Program-made: the position numbers and the translations under genes
Notes under the pieces: generated by a model
Databases searched by the model: none
Seen by the model: the letters and a program-made list of their open reading frames with translations, nothing else
What the model was told of the DNA's origin: nothing
NCBI RefSeq assembly: GCF_963169125.1
Contig: NC_084800.1
Span: 145,138,397 to 145,202,396 of the forward strand
Length of the DNA: 64,000 nucleotides
Source: Humulus lupulus
Lineage: Eukaryota; Streptophyta; Magnoliopsida; Rosales; Cannabaceae
Reading direction: 5' to 3'
Part shown: positions 11,215 to 22,799 of the stretch, one piece after another
How the letters are laid out: each line of letters starts with the position of its first letter
Position numbering within the stretch: the stretch's first letter is position 1

Positions 11215-12720
11215 AGAGTCTAGCTTTACATAAAGACCTGTTGTGTCCACAACCACCACATCTACTGCACTTATGCTCTTTCACAACTTTTTTGCCTTCA
11301 GATGGAAAACGTTTTGTCTCTGGACGACCGACTGGTTATTTCTCAATGGGTACACCAATTTTCATATTGTTAATGTTATCCAAAAATGTCCAATCATCCT
11401 CGTTCCCACATGGATAAATGGTTTTTTTTTTTTTGTACGGCTCCCTCCATGAATCAATGGTGTAAAATAGAAAACATGAGTAAATGTTGACATCGTCGTC
11501 AAGAGCTGCTGCCACTACGTGGACACAAGGTATTCACCCTAGCATGAGCATGATTTGGTCATCAATCACCTTAGCATGATTTGGTCACCTGAGCTACTGC
11601 CCCTATGAGCTGAAACACACCACATGAGCATGATTTGGTCATCAATCACCTTAGCATCACCATCTGCATTCGACATGAAATTCAAACTGGCCAATTTCGT
11701 GGACATTCATGAACCTTCCTTTATCAGCAATTTGTGACAAATCTTCCTCCATCAGGGTGATAATTTGGTGGTACTCTTCTCTGACTCACTGTGTTGTTTA
11801 GAAAACCAAGACTGAAGTGTGAATCAAATGAATTCCAAAAAAAATAGCGACACGAAAGGTTCTTGCATCTTCAGTTTTTTTGTTGAAGCTTTCAATGTAG
11901 TTGTTTGTCATTATATTGTACCGATTCCCAGGAAAGAAATGACGATGGCACTTATCAAAAGCAATTCCCTCCAATTATTCAGCTATGGCAGGATCCATTT
12001 GCATTATATTGTCAAAGTGCATTTGAAATTTTGTCTTTCTCTAGGCATAGGCCGCTGCCCACATCTCATTGTGATAGCGATCAGTCTTGAACATATTTTT
12101 TACATTTATACTAATATGATGGTGGCATGCACCGTGGTAGGCATCAAGGATGACAACCTCCAAAGCATGATTAATGCAAGCATGCCTATCTATATGAAAG
12201 TCAGATCATCGATGTCCCCAATGACTTCCTTCAATTTTTTCATGGAATATTTCCAAGAGTTGTGGTTGTCCTCGTCCACCAACCTGAACACAATTGGATA
12301 CAAGTGACTATTCGCATTCAACGCAATGACACATAGCATGTGGCCACCATACTTGGTCTTCAAGAATGTGCCATCTACACATATCATAGGACAACAAGAT
12401 ATGGATCCCCTTCTACAAAATCCAAGGGAGAAAATTCAATATAGCAAGTGACTATCTTCAGTGACAAAATCAATAATTGTACCTGGATTCTTTTGTTGCA
12501 ACATGTGCAAGTAAGAAGGTATCTTGGAATAAGAATCTTCAGGTTTCTCCCTAACATACATAAGTGCCTTCTCTCTACATCCCATGCCTTTGCATAACCG
12601 ATATCAATCATGTAATTTTTCTTCACATCCTCCCTTATATTGTTTGCTATGTAACATATTTATTCTTGATATGTTGCCCAACAACCCACGGTGCTGCTTG
12701 ACGGTGATCTTTTTGTCGCA
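11215..12720 (-). pseudogene. Mutator-like (MULE) transposase relic
   Basis: Minus-strand pieces in order, scattered over frames, match the MuDR-type transposase. Around 12430-12620 are motifs such as IDIGYAKAWDVER and then IEFSPLDFVEGDPYL. At 12190-12387 is the DDE-core start, with ICVDGTFLKTKYGGHM and LNANSHLYPIVFRLVDEDN followed by SWKYSMKKLKEVIG. At about 11900-12180 are pieces reading NVKNMFKTDRYHNEMW, DPAIAE and FPGNRYNIMTTNYIESFNKK. At 11225-11290 lies a C-terminal CCHC knuckle, CSRCGGCGHNRSLC. The first catalytic Asp (in VDGTF) is present, but several frameshifts and stops separate the blocks. No terminal inverted repeats were found, so element limits are unknown. A dead, truncated MULE is well supported; a domesticated gene is unlikely because the frame is broken. 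Confidence 0.85.
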
Positions 12721-13359
12721 CTTCTAGTAAACAGTAGAACTTGAAATAAAAAAATTACCTAGAATCATTGACATATATAAATTTCAATTTCAATAAATAG
12801 AGAAAAAAAATAACCAACCATCAACATTCGACATTCCAAAAATTCAGCAAGAATTTCTATATCGAGTCCCTATCGAGCATGCATCAATTTCAGGTATTAA
12901 TTTATTAACACATCCTACTATCGAGCAAACATCAACAACATACATATAAGAAAAACCGTCGAGTAGGCATCGAGCAACCATCGAGCAAGCATCAATACCA
13001 TACATGTAAGAAATATCATCAAGCAACCATCGAGCACAAAAAAAAAAAAAAAAGCAGAAATATGTCCATAAAAAAAAATTCACAAACAAACCAACATAAC
13101 AAAACAAAGAATACACAAATCTGTTCAAAATACCGAAAAAGATTAAAGGAAACATAACTCATCGTTATATTTAAGAAAAAATTACTTACCCATATATTTC
13201 TACTCCAAGAATCCTCAAAATGTATGTTTCTTTGGGTATTTTGTTGATCTCTACAAGATGGTTGAAGTTATGGAAGTTTTTATGTAAGAAATTTGGTGTT
13301 GGTGATGGCGTCGTGGTGGCTGCCGTGGGAGAAGAGTGGTGAGATGGTGGTTGCTGTGC

Positions 13360-13360
<1 letters not shown>
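12721..13360. repeat. Noncoding stretch with clustered ATCGAGCA/CATCAA motifs
   Basis: No gene seen. Between about 12865 and 13035 the words ATCGAGCA and GCATCAA recur at irregular spacing (at least six times). The same pair appears once at 11075-11095, on the other side of the transposase relic. The remainder is A-rich with a 16-base A run at 13038. Confidence 0.55.

Positions 13361-13395
<35 letters not shown>
13361..13395. repeat. (AG)n microsatellite
   Basis: About 17 perfect AG units. Confidence 0.95.
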
Positions 13396-13399
<4 letters not shown>

Positions 13400-13626
13400 A
13401 GTGGGAGGGAAAAAATGAGAGGGGTATTTTGGAAAAATGTGAAAATTTTAGCATCATTTTTTAATGTTCATAGTGTCTAGTATAATTTTTAATTTGCAAC
13501 CCCCGTTAAGCATAAAAACTCAAATTTCCCATGTTCAATAAGTTAAACAAGTACGCTGGTGTGCATGCCAGTTAAGAAGCAAGCAAATGGCTTGGACATT
13601 CTTGCTCATGTCCATCGTCGTTAACA

Positions 13627-14057
13627 CTATGTTTGATAGGGATGAGAGATGAGTGGATGGAGAGGGGTGGAGGGAGAGTAGTGGGAGGAGATGTTGAATC
13701 CTTTTGTTTGGCAGGAGGAAGAGAGGAAAGGATAGGAGAGAGGGAGGGAGACCTTCTTCCTCCAAAGCTTAAATATTCAATCACTCCATTTTTGGAGGGA
13801 TCCAAGAAAAAGACAAAAATAATATATAAAATATCATATATAACTTTTCAAAAATTAATAAATATTCATATGAAATAGATAAAATGGTAATTTTAATAAT
13901 TAATTTCATCTCCATAATTCCAACTTCATATTTAATAACAAACAACATAAAAGAACACAACTATCGCCTTCATCTTTCTTAAACTCTTCATTCATCCTAC
14001 TCCTCATCCTTCTTAAATTCTCAATTCACCATTCTATCTCTTTCCTACTAAACATAG
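13627..14057. mobile_element. MITE-like element with ~20-bp terminal inverted repeats
   Basis: The left end CTATGTTTGATAGGGATGAG pairs with the reverse complement of the right end, CTATGTTTAGTAGGAAAGAG, at 16 of 20 positions. The 431-bp interior is noncoding: a GGAG-rich purine half (13650-13760) and a CATCCT-rich pyrimidine half (13965-14040). I could not find a convincing target-site duplication, so the superfamily is left open. Confidence 0.5.
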
Positions 14058-15363
14058 CCTAACTCTTTTGAGCCTTAGGCTGATGTGAGTCTTTGACTAT
14101 TGGGCTTGGCCCGAACAATTGGCCCAACAATTTTCATATTTTGGGTCTCTTTAATATAGCTTTCAAAGTTAGAGTTTAAAAGCTATTTTAGAGGGTGTTT
14201 GAATAAATTTTCAAAACATTTTATGTGTCTAATAAAAGTTCTATTTAAGGAAGTAAATATCTATTTTCAAAAAGTTCTACTAATAATTAAATATATTTTA
14301 ATATTAATCAAGCTCCTATTTCATTTGTATTCTAATAATAAATTTCTAATTTTTTGCTTTTTTATTTATCATATTTCTAATTTTATGCTTATGAAATTGA
14401 TAAAAATAAATAAAAACATTACAATCAATGAACTAAAAGAAACGAGTGAAACAAAAATATTCCGAACGAGCTCTTTGTGCATTGATAATTGCGTTTTCTT
14501 ACTTAAATTTGTGTGCCATTTCATCGAACGAAACAATTCTTGATAAAAGATCCTACTGTAGGTATGCATGCAATTTCAGTCTCAAAAACAAAAGCCGATG
14601 TTGTTTTTAACTACTTTTTTCTTTTCTAAAAGTGTTGCATTCTACGTTTTTGGTATTAGTTTGGTTTTCTATTATCACCTGACTTTTTTTTTGAAAAGGG
14701 AATTATAACCAGACATTGCTACTGGCATTTGTGAGAGTGTCTCACATATAATAGTACCATATCATATTGCAGGAAAAAGAAATTAAAAAGTAATAGGTGT
14801 GATAATATTGTCTATATACTTTGCTAAAATGCATGTGGATGTGGAAGATTTGAAGGTTAAGTTCATTTGGTCAATGGACTGGAAGTTGAAGTTCCTTTGG
14901 TCCATGAAATACAAAAACAAAACCTTCACTTTTATTTATTTTTTTGGCATTTTAATGTTTCTAACAAACTGTATAATCTCTTTACACCTTTCTTCCTCTA
15001 CTTTATTTTTGTTTTATTTTTTTACCTTATTCATTTGTTTAAGCTTCAACGTATTTGGTTATGGTGAAACACGTGATATGAGATGAGACCCGTTAGCGAT
15101 AAATTAAAGCCGTCCATTCTCATTGCCGTACATCTCAACAATAAAGCTTACATGGGTCCAAATAATCCGTCAATTTTTTATGTAACCAATCCAAAAGCAA
15201 GTGTTTATTCACTGAGCATCAGAGCATTCATCTTAATAACGTATATAGGTCACATTTCTTTGTAAAGGAATACACTCTTATAGAGAAAAGAAAGGAGGAT
15301 TTGACAATTTACGTTATGACGGGTTGATACAGAGACATAAAATGTTAGGTTATAATAAGCTTG
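14058..15363. other. Intergenic, 3' side of the ureidoglycolate hydrolase-like gene
   Basis: AT-rich unique-looking DNA. Open frames here are made of F/I/L/K codons and look like composition artefacts. The 3' UTR of the minus-strand gene should fall just below 15364; I see no canonical AATAAA close by on that strand. Confidence 0.6.
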
Positions 15364-17246
15364 CTAGTCATCAATCAAGAAAACGACTCCATTTTCCTTG
15401 GTGAAGTGATGCGTTGTGTGATCAACCAGCTGCAAAGCCATAGGAAGCTATCAAATAAATTGATTGTCGTATGCAATTATTAAGAAAAGAAAGAAAGTCA
15501 CAAACTGATGTGGAAACTATAATTGCATGACAATTGAACAAGAATAGAGAAAACTAACAAACATTTTAGTCAAGTCACTCAACCAAGGTGATTTGCTACT
15601 AATGAGTAACGCAAAAAGGAGTCCACCAAACTTTGACCTTTAATTTATTGATGCATTATAAAGAAAGGATGGGGAGAGAAAAGGGATATTTTTTTTGGTG
15701 AACAAAGTCAACAGAGCCCCCTGATGTCAGGATAAGCATTGCCCTGAGGAAAATAATGATTTCTACTTTTGTAAGCTCAAATAATAGAGTATGACAACCA
15801 AATTCCAAATAGAGCTACTACCTTAGTGGCTTGACAAGTTAGGTGGGGTTCAGTACCCAAAAGTTATTGAATGCATATCATATAAAAGCTTTTTGAGCAA
15901 CTTCACCAGAAGCAAAAGGAAAAGAATGCATGAAAATCATTGGTTTCAATTCAACCAGGAGGAAAAAGCAATTACAAGATGATTGATTTGAACGACATGG
16001 GCATAGTTCAGCTACCATTTCACCAAATTGCAAATTCCAAAGACAAGTTAAAGTGAAGTAAAGGGCTTTCTATAACATAATGGGGCCTAAAACAATGCAG
16101 CTTTCAGTCTCATCTCATTCCAGCCTTGTAATGAAAGCTATATATAAAAATTCATTTAAAAAAAAACAATGAGAGCGATACTGAAAAACATACTTTAAAA
16201 AAAGAATATATTAGCCATTTCCAACTGGAATTCGAAACTAGACCACTAGTTAAACACACTCTTCCAACCACTTGAGCTAACCAAGCTCCAAGTAGTAGTA
16301 AGGAAACATAAACATAATGTACTTTACTACTCTATCCGTAGAGAAAAAGGTTTTCAAAAATGAATACAACAACAACAAACAAAAATGTTATCTTTCCATT
16401 TCTCAATTTTTACTAATTTTGTTAATACTACTTACTGTGCATTACAGATTATTAGTAAACGTGTGATCATAGTTAAATCTAGCTCTAAAAATTTCAGAAA
16501 AGTAATCCAAGAAAAAAGAGCACATAAAACAAGCTCTTACATTGGTGTCAGTAAGCTCCAGATTATAGAAATCCATAGACCCGGGCTTGAAAATTGGTCC
16601 AGCATGCCAAGTCCCACGATTGAGCTTAATGAACTTAGAACCTGAAATTTTGAAAACACGAACCTCCTCAACACGTGGAGGCTCATAGAAATGGCCACTC
16701 GAAGCCTTCACACCGTTCTTGCCCGAATCACTATCTGTTTTATTTGTTTTTTCTAATATCGATGGCCTAGCCACCCCAAGATACCATTCATGGCCCCCAA
16801 TCGAACCTAGACACTGGGTCACGCTCGCATGGTGTGTAATTGTCGCAAATTTCAGAGGTCTTTTCTCAATTTTCATAATGTATAACCTGTTCGATACGAA
16901 ACCCTAAATTAACGATCATCGATTTAAATTCAATGTATTTGGTACTGGATAAAGCTTGAATGAAAACCCTAAGAATGAATTGAGATCAAAACCTGGGAAT
17001 TCCACGGGTGAGATCGAGTTGAGCATCTTTAGGGCTGAAAACGTCGCCGTCCTCGGAGGCCTCGACGACCTGACCGAAGTGTTGGAAGGTCTCCGGAGTG
17101 GCTTCGATCGGCTTTAGCTTGATCGCGGCTGGCTTTGGTTTCGATCCATAGGGAATTTCCATTTTTATCCGTTGTCCTGAGAAAGGAGGAGAGGTTGCCG
17201 GATAAGAAGACACGGGTGGAGGAAACGGAATCATTGTGCTAATCAT
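15364..17246 (-). CDS. AllA-like ureidoglycolate hydrolase/lyase family protein (3 exons)
   Basis: Three exons join in frame: 17246-16993, 16886-16541 and 15429-15364 (stop TAG). Introns are 16992-16887 (106 bp, CAG/GTTTTG...ACAG) and 16540-15430 (1111 bp, AAT/GTAAGA...GCAG). The product is 221 residues if the first ATG is used, or 193 from the in-frame ATG at 17162 (MEIPYGSK), which starts closer to the conserved core. Visible family features include IEATPETFQHFGQVVEAS, then DAQLDLTRGIPR across the first junction. After these come ITHHASVTQCLGSIGGHEWY and LNRGTWHAGPIF, the cupin metal-site type region with conserved His. The last exon adds only 21 residues, ending NGVVFLIDD. The bacterial relatives split ureidoglycolate in allantoin breakdown. 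Plant members are annotated after them, but their activity is unproven and the main plant enzyme for this step is an unrelated amidohydrolase. The residues ahead of the second ATG are Ser/Pro-rich and could be leader, targeting peptide or 5' UTR. All exons are intact. Confidence 0.92.
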
Positions 17247-19733
17247 AAGAAGAACGTCGTCGTTTTCCTATTATTTGAAAACGACTAGATTTTGGGTGCG
17301 GCTTATTTTAATGGTCTTAATTAAATATTGGTAGAAAGTTTTAAATTCGGAGAGTTGCAGCGAAAATATTTGATTTATTCTAAAATTTGAACTTAAATAC
17401 TTAAATATTGGTAAAAGTATCGTGACATATTCGTTGTAGCTGATCATACATTTCAGTTTAGTCTAGTGAAAATAATTTCTTTTCGTAGACTTAACAATGA
17501 GATACTAATGACTGCAAAACAAATGTATGACGAAGTGTATTTTTGTGGTAAAAAACATTATTTAAGCTTAACTTCTAAAGCAATTTTTCTAAAAATAAAA
17601 AATTCAAATAATTAAGTATTTTTGCTGGAAATATTTATAGTATTACCATTTTTTGGGTAGTGACAAATACAAAATCAGGATGATGACGTGGACTGCATAT
17701 CTAGTCAAGGTAAGTCAAGTAGAGCTCAAATCAAGATGGTTTATTTTGTTTAAAATGTAATCTAGTCGTACCAAAGTAAGATTTGTCTAGGTAAATTGTC
17801 CTGGGCGAGTAGAATGCCTCAACCAAGAAGATTATGATGTTGATCGCATTTGATTTATCATTTATTATATTTAATGAATAATTAAATATCCTTTTACGTG
17901 GTAAAAGTTGTATTCTTTAGAGATTGGGAAATAAGTTAAGATATTAGTTATTCAAATTCAAATGTAATGGGGGTTTAGCTATAAATAGGTGACCATCATA
18001 GTAGAAATGAAGCATAATTTTCATTTAGAAAGGTTGTCGATTTGTGTAATTATTACTTATTGCTTAAAAAACAATCAATTGACCGGGGTTTATTTTGATT
18101 ATTTAGAACTAAGCAAAAAGATTAATAAGAATAATTCGTGGATGCAAGTCATCATTTTTGAAATCGATCATTGTTCTGGGTAGGAAATAAATGAATTTGA
18201 GCTTATCGATGAGAACGACAAGGCCCAATTAGTTGAGGATGACCCTACCAGAGAGGTAAGGGTTTAAAAGAATTTGAATAAAAGAAGTTAGAGTGAAGTT
18301 GGTCATATTTTTGAGGAACTAGGACGTCCACGCCTAATCGCACAAGGACATAATTGAAATAAGTTCGACAAACATCAACCATACCTTGAACCTCGACCCA
18401 AAAATGTCAGCAGTTCAATAAAAAACTAGATCTTTAAATCTAAATAGGTATGATCTTCTAAAGGAAAAAGTGAAAAAAACTCGAGGATAACGAATTCACT
18501 CAAAAAGCGTTTTGCCCAATTTGAGTGGCAAATCCAATATTTGTTAGAAAGCTCACAATGAAATGACGAACTTGTGTGAGTTTCATGAACATTAATAAAG
18601 CATACGCGAAGGATTATTTTTGTTTACCTAACATAGATTAGCTATAAAATGCTACATCAAAATATGAACTAATTACATTTATAGACGTATACTTTGGTTC
18701 AATCAGATCGTGATGCACCCCCAACTTGACACAACAGCTTCACAACTAATTGCTAAAATATTGCGTCATCACTACCTAGCATGTTGATCACCATTAATGG
18801 TGATAGAATTGACCCAAGTCATGATAATGATTGGTACAACTTATAATTTTTTTGAAACAAATAATTTAAAAGGAAAAAATAATTTTAAATACATTTTAAA
18901 ATATTAAAGTAATATAAATTAGTTTTAAAATTAAAATAAAATAAATAATTCAATTTAACATAAAAAACATCTTATTACTTAACTCTAAAATACAAAAAAA
19001 AAAAAACCTAAATATTTAATTAATTAAACAAAAGTAACATTTAACAATACCCATTCTTCTTCTTCTTAACTTTCTAAGGCAACTGAAGGAGGGGAGGCAG
19101 CTGGAGGCAGATCGTACGACTAGAGGCTCGATGGGGCTGGGTGATTAATGAAGAGAACATGTGGTGAAGCTAGTGCTGACAAAGGCATCGTGGTGGAGCT
19201 TGGTTGACGTGGCTAGATTCTTGAGGTGGTTGATTGACGAGAAGCGAAGATGACAAGTCATCTGGGTGGAGCTTGATGTCTGATGGAATGGTGGCATTGT
19301 TCTGGGCAGAGGGTGATGGGGATGTAGGCAGATGATGATGTTCTAAGCAAGGCTTGAGGTCTGACGGGAACATGTGAGTTTTGATTTGCCTTTACTAATT
19401 TGGGCATTACACGACAATAAAAATTTCATGAACATTTGGTGTTCTTAAGGTGTTCATGTTGTTCTTTAGTAGTTTTTTTTGAATGTTTCAAATTCTAATA
19501 GTTTTGATGATTTTTTTTCTTTGATCCTGTACTTCAAAGAAAGATTTGAACAATTTTTTGGTGATCTTGATGAATGTTCAGCTAAATATTTCATATATTT
19601 TAATTGTTGTTTGATATTTTTTAGTTTTTATGTTATTGTTTAAAATAAATTATAAGTTGGTCCAATTATATCATGACATGTGTCAGTCTAGTTAGCATTA
19701 ATAATGGTTAACAAATTTAGTAGTGATAGAAGT
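17247..19733. other. Intergenic, upstream of the ureidoglycolate hydrolase-like gene
   Basis: The gene's promoter should lie in 17250-17700, where I see no clear TATA box. A plus-strand TATAAATA at 17980-17987 with a following short open frame resembles the core of an old LTR, but no boundaries or coding domains support one. 19020-19380 is less AT-rich and has only short, low-complexity frames. No gene called. Confidence 0.5.
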
Positions 19734-20455
19734 TAGGGGTGCTCAGGATCAAAACCAATCAAATTATTCGAATCAACACAAATCAATCCAATTATAAAAA
19801 ATTGGATATCCAATTACAATTTGATTGGATTGAATTTGAAAAGTTAGATGTTTATTGGATTAAATCGGTTGTTGGATGACACTCTGAAAATCAAATTAGG
19901 AACCAATCCAATCCAACCTTAATTAAAAAATACATATTATATTAAATATAAATATATTTAATTATGTTAGTTTATATTGGTAGTCATTTAGTAGAATTTA
20001 TTATTGTTGTTGTTTTGATGCTATGTTAGCACTTTGGAGATATTATTGTTGTTATTTTTATATTATATTAGTACTTTAGTTATTAATTTGAGATTTACTA
20101 GTTTTAAATTTTAATGGTTCTAGTGTAAGCTTAATATTTCACTTGTATATGCATCATGTTAAGGACTTAATGTGTTGGTTTTAAGTTCTTAATATAGTAT
20201 TATTATTAAATATCGTTAGTTTTTTGTATGATTTTTTTTATACTTTTTTACTTGTTAATCTTTTTAATATTAAAATTTAAGTTAATAGATAAAAAAACAT
20301 GATTAAAAAAACCGATATAATCCAATTACAATCCAATTTTAATTGGATTGGATTGGATTGGATTGGATTGGATACTTATTTTCAACATCCAGCCGTTAAT
20401 TGGATTGGATTAGTTAGAGGCAAAAAAATTTGATCGGATCGGATGAGCACCCATA
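19734..20455. mobile_element. hAT-like non-autonomous element (MITE), ~720 bp
   Basis: The ends TAGGGGTGCTCA and TGAGCACCCATA form a 12-bp inverted repeat with one mismatch, the type common in plant hAT MITEs. The interior is filled with copies and inverted copies of ATTGGATT/AATCCAAT, so most of it can fold on itself. Flanks give ATAGAAGT left and ATAGAGAA right, sharing five bases, which is suggestive but not proof of an 8-bp duplication. The exact right end is therefore 20452-20455. Confidence 0.65.
20342..20373. repeat. (GGATT)n microsatellite
   Basis: Six near-perfect GGATT units inside the hAT-like element. Confidence 0.9.
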
Positions 20456-20754
20456 GAGAAAACGTTAATGTGTTTTCCAAAAAGAAAAAAGAAAAAAGAA
20501 AAAAAAGCAATAAATTAAATTGAAAACGACACCATCTCTATTAATAAAAACAAATGAACATATTTCTATTAACTAGTTCCGCACGTGCAGTATTTATTTT
20601 TTAAAAAAATATAATATTAATTATTTTGTGAAAAAAAAATATCGCTACTATATAAAAAGTGTGTAGATAAGGCAAATTATTGGTTTTAATGGTGTGTTTT
20701 CTTAACAATATTCTAAATATTTAACGAAATCTACTAAAACTAACTAAAAATAAA
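20456..20754. other. AT-rich spacer
   Basis: A-rich run at 20478-20510 and no open frame or repeat of note before the tandem array begins. Confidence 0.5.
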
Positions 20755-21045
20755 TATTTATTAATTATATTAATATAAATTAAAATATTATAAAATATCA
20801 TTATTATAATAATATTTAATATAAGACTACATATATAATAATTATATTAATATAAATTCAAATGTTATAAAATATTATTATTATAATAATATATAATACA
20901 ATACTAGATATTTAATAATTATATTAATATAAATTTAAATGTTATAAAAATATTATTATGACAATAATATATAATCATAATTTTTTACTATTTTATTAAT
21001 ATGAATTTAAATATTATAAATTATTATTATTATTATTATTATAAT
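20755..21045. repeat. AT-rich ~77-bp tandem array, left part
   Basis: The word AATTATATTAATATAAATT recurs at about 20763, 20840 and 20917, with a degenerate copy near 20991, giving a period of about 77 bases. Each unit also carries TTATAATAATAT. The array is interrupted at 21045 by the Tat element and continues at 33342. Confidence 0.7.
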
Positions 21046-21765
21046 TGTTGACGTAGTTTTTTGTCAACAGTGTATTAAGAAATAATAAGGTAGATTAGTG
21101 CTTAATAGTAAACCGTAATGAATAATAACATGAATTCACTCAAGAACACAGAACTTTTATGTGGTTCAGTGGTTAAAATCCACCTAGTCCACGAGTCAAT
21201 ATTATTATTGTTTCTCTCTCTATTTTGACAGAGTTTTGGTATTACAGAATAATGGTCTATTTTCCTGTCCAATATTCCAAGTATTTATAAGGGAATTCCA
21301 TGGGCATGTTTGGGTAACCACGTGAGTCAATCACGCATTTACATAATTATTACATTTAATACAAGTAATTCACATTTATATTGGGATATGATTTGATAAT
21401 AGAATAACAGGTTCCCACTATCTTGGATAATTAATATGATAGCCTGGTCATAAATAAACGTATAAAGGGATCCCGAGTCTCTGGGGATCCGCGGGTATGC
21501 AATATACTAGAATTACCATGAGCTGGATATCTCCTCCAAGGTTGTGCTTCGACAACTATTAAAATTATGAGCTCGCGCTTCATAGCCATTGCATCCTTAG
21601 TTCGGGATGAACTCAGGACGCCTTACACCACGTATGACCACTATGAATCTCGAGTTGTCCACATGGATAAAAACAGATATCATTCTCGGCTATATCTGTG
21701 TATATTTATCTGCCAACTGTACCCGAGCTGAGTGCATGGACTCGTGCTAAAATCATGGTACAACA
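21046..21765 (-). repeat. 3' LTR of the Tat element
   Basis: 720 bp. A minus-strand TATAAATAC motif lies at 21282-21290. It is followed at 21766 by the polypurine tract. Confidence 0.92.
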
Positions 21766-21785
21766 TTTGCCCCCCAAGCTCTTGC
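21766..21785 (-). promoter_or_regulatory. Polypurine tract of the Tat element
   Basis: The minus strand reads GAGCTTGGGGGGCAAA directly before the 3' LTR start, as expected for the plus-strand DNA primer. Confidence 0.8.
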
Positions 21786-22032
21786 TCATGTATGATGTCG
21801 TCACTTTCTGACCTACACAGTAGGAGATTTTAGACTTCTGGCACATAAAACCACGCCTGCCTACTAATCGAGTACTGGACATGTGGTGTACCACAATTGG
21901 CGTCTGTTTGGGTTTCGAGGACTGCAATAATTGTCTTATCAACTTTTTGCTGCCATTTGATCTATTTAATCTTGGCCCTTGGATCTTGAACTAACCCAAT
22001 TGGATAGCCCATATTAATTTCCACAATTTACG

Positions 22033-22040
22033 TATAAATA
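22033..22040 (+). promoter_or_regulatory. TATA box of the antisense gene
   Basis: TATAAATA on the plus strand lies about 770 bases before the ATG at 22800. Downstream is a CT-rich leader and a plausible 5' UTR intron from CCT/GTAAGT at about 22220 to CATTAG at 22791, nine bases before the ATG. This arrangement is inferred from sequence only. Confidence 0.5.
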
Positions 22041-22799
22041 GGATGGATAAATTTCAAACTTCAACACCTTTGCATTTAAAAATTTCCTTTTTCTGAACTT
22101 CCAAACTTCCCTTCTTTCCCAGAATCCCCAAAACCATTCATCGTGCCCAAACATTCAGAAGCTTTCCCGGAGCTTCCCGTTGTCGAGTCTACATCTTACC
22201 GTCGGCGAACACACTTCCTGTAAGTATCTCATTCTTTGGTTTGAAGAGTTTTTTCCTCTTTTTTTTATCCAATGAAACTTCTGTTCTTAACCATGTTCAT
22301 CCGCAACACTTATTGTAGTTACTGGTAGGCTATTTCTGAATCTTCATAGGGAATAGGTTTCGATTTTAAACTCCATAAGTGAAACCGAATATGAAAGTAT
22401 TCATAAAACTGGGTAATTTTCTTGGTAAATCTGGGGTAGTTCTAATCTCAAATAGGGTTAGGAAATACCTGTTTGGGGCATAAGAAATTGTAAGGTTTCT
22501 AGGTTTAAAAACCAGGTAGCTTAAGGGTTAAGATTCCTTAAGCGGTTTTACACAAAACTGCTTTTTAGAGGAAAGTAGTGGCCTACCGTTTCTGACACAC
22601 GGATCCCTAAATATCAGGGGACTGTTAAGAAACCGAGGCGCGTGGCATGGGACATCGCGTGGCATCATGCGATGGGGATGAGGCTAACTTTAGCCCATAG
22701 AACCAACATAACCCGTTTCATTCTCCATACTATCGCGTCATAGTTTTAGATCATCTTAGGTTGCCTACTAACTAGGTTGTTTTGTCATTAGGCAATTTG

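Noticed and set aside
13535..13878. Pro/Ser-rich frames of 76-81 codons
   Set aside because: They lie within or across a MITE with skewed purine composition.
14199..15265. Several 60-114 codon frames on the plus strand
   Set aside because: Composed mainly of F, I, L, K and N codons in AT-rich DNA; no motif, no splice context.
16442..16540. Read-through tail of exon 2 of the AllA-like gene as the true C-terminus
   Set aside because: The tail lacks family residues and follows a strong GTAAGA donor, while an in-frame exon at 15364-15429 supplies the conserved ending.
17940..18190. Possible LTR core with TATAAATA and following 64-codon frame
   Set aside because: No LTR boundaries, partner, PBS or TSD could be found.
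19170..19373. 67-codon minus-strand frame
   Set aside because: Low complexity (Ser, Pro, His), no homology recognised, no start context.
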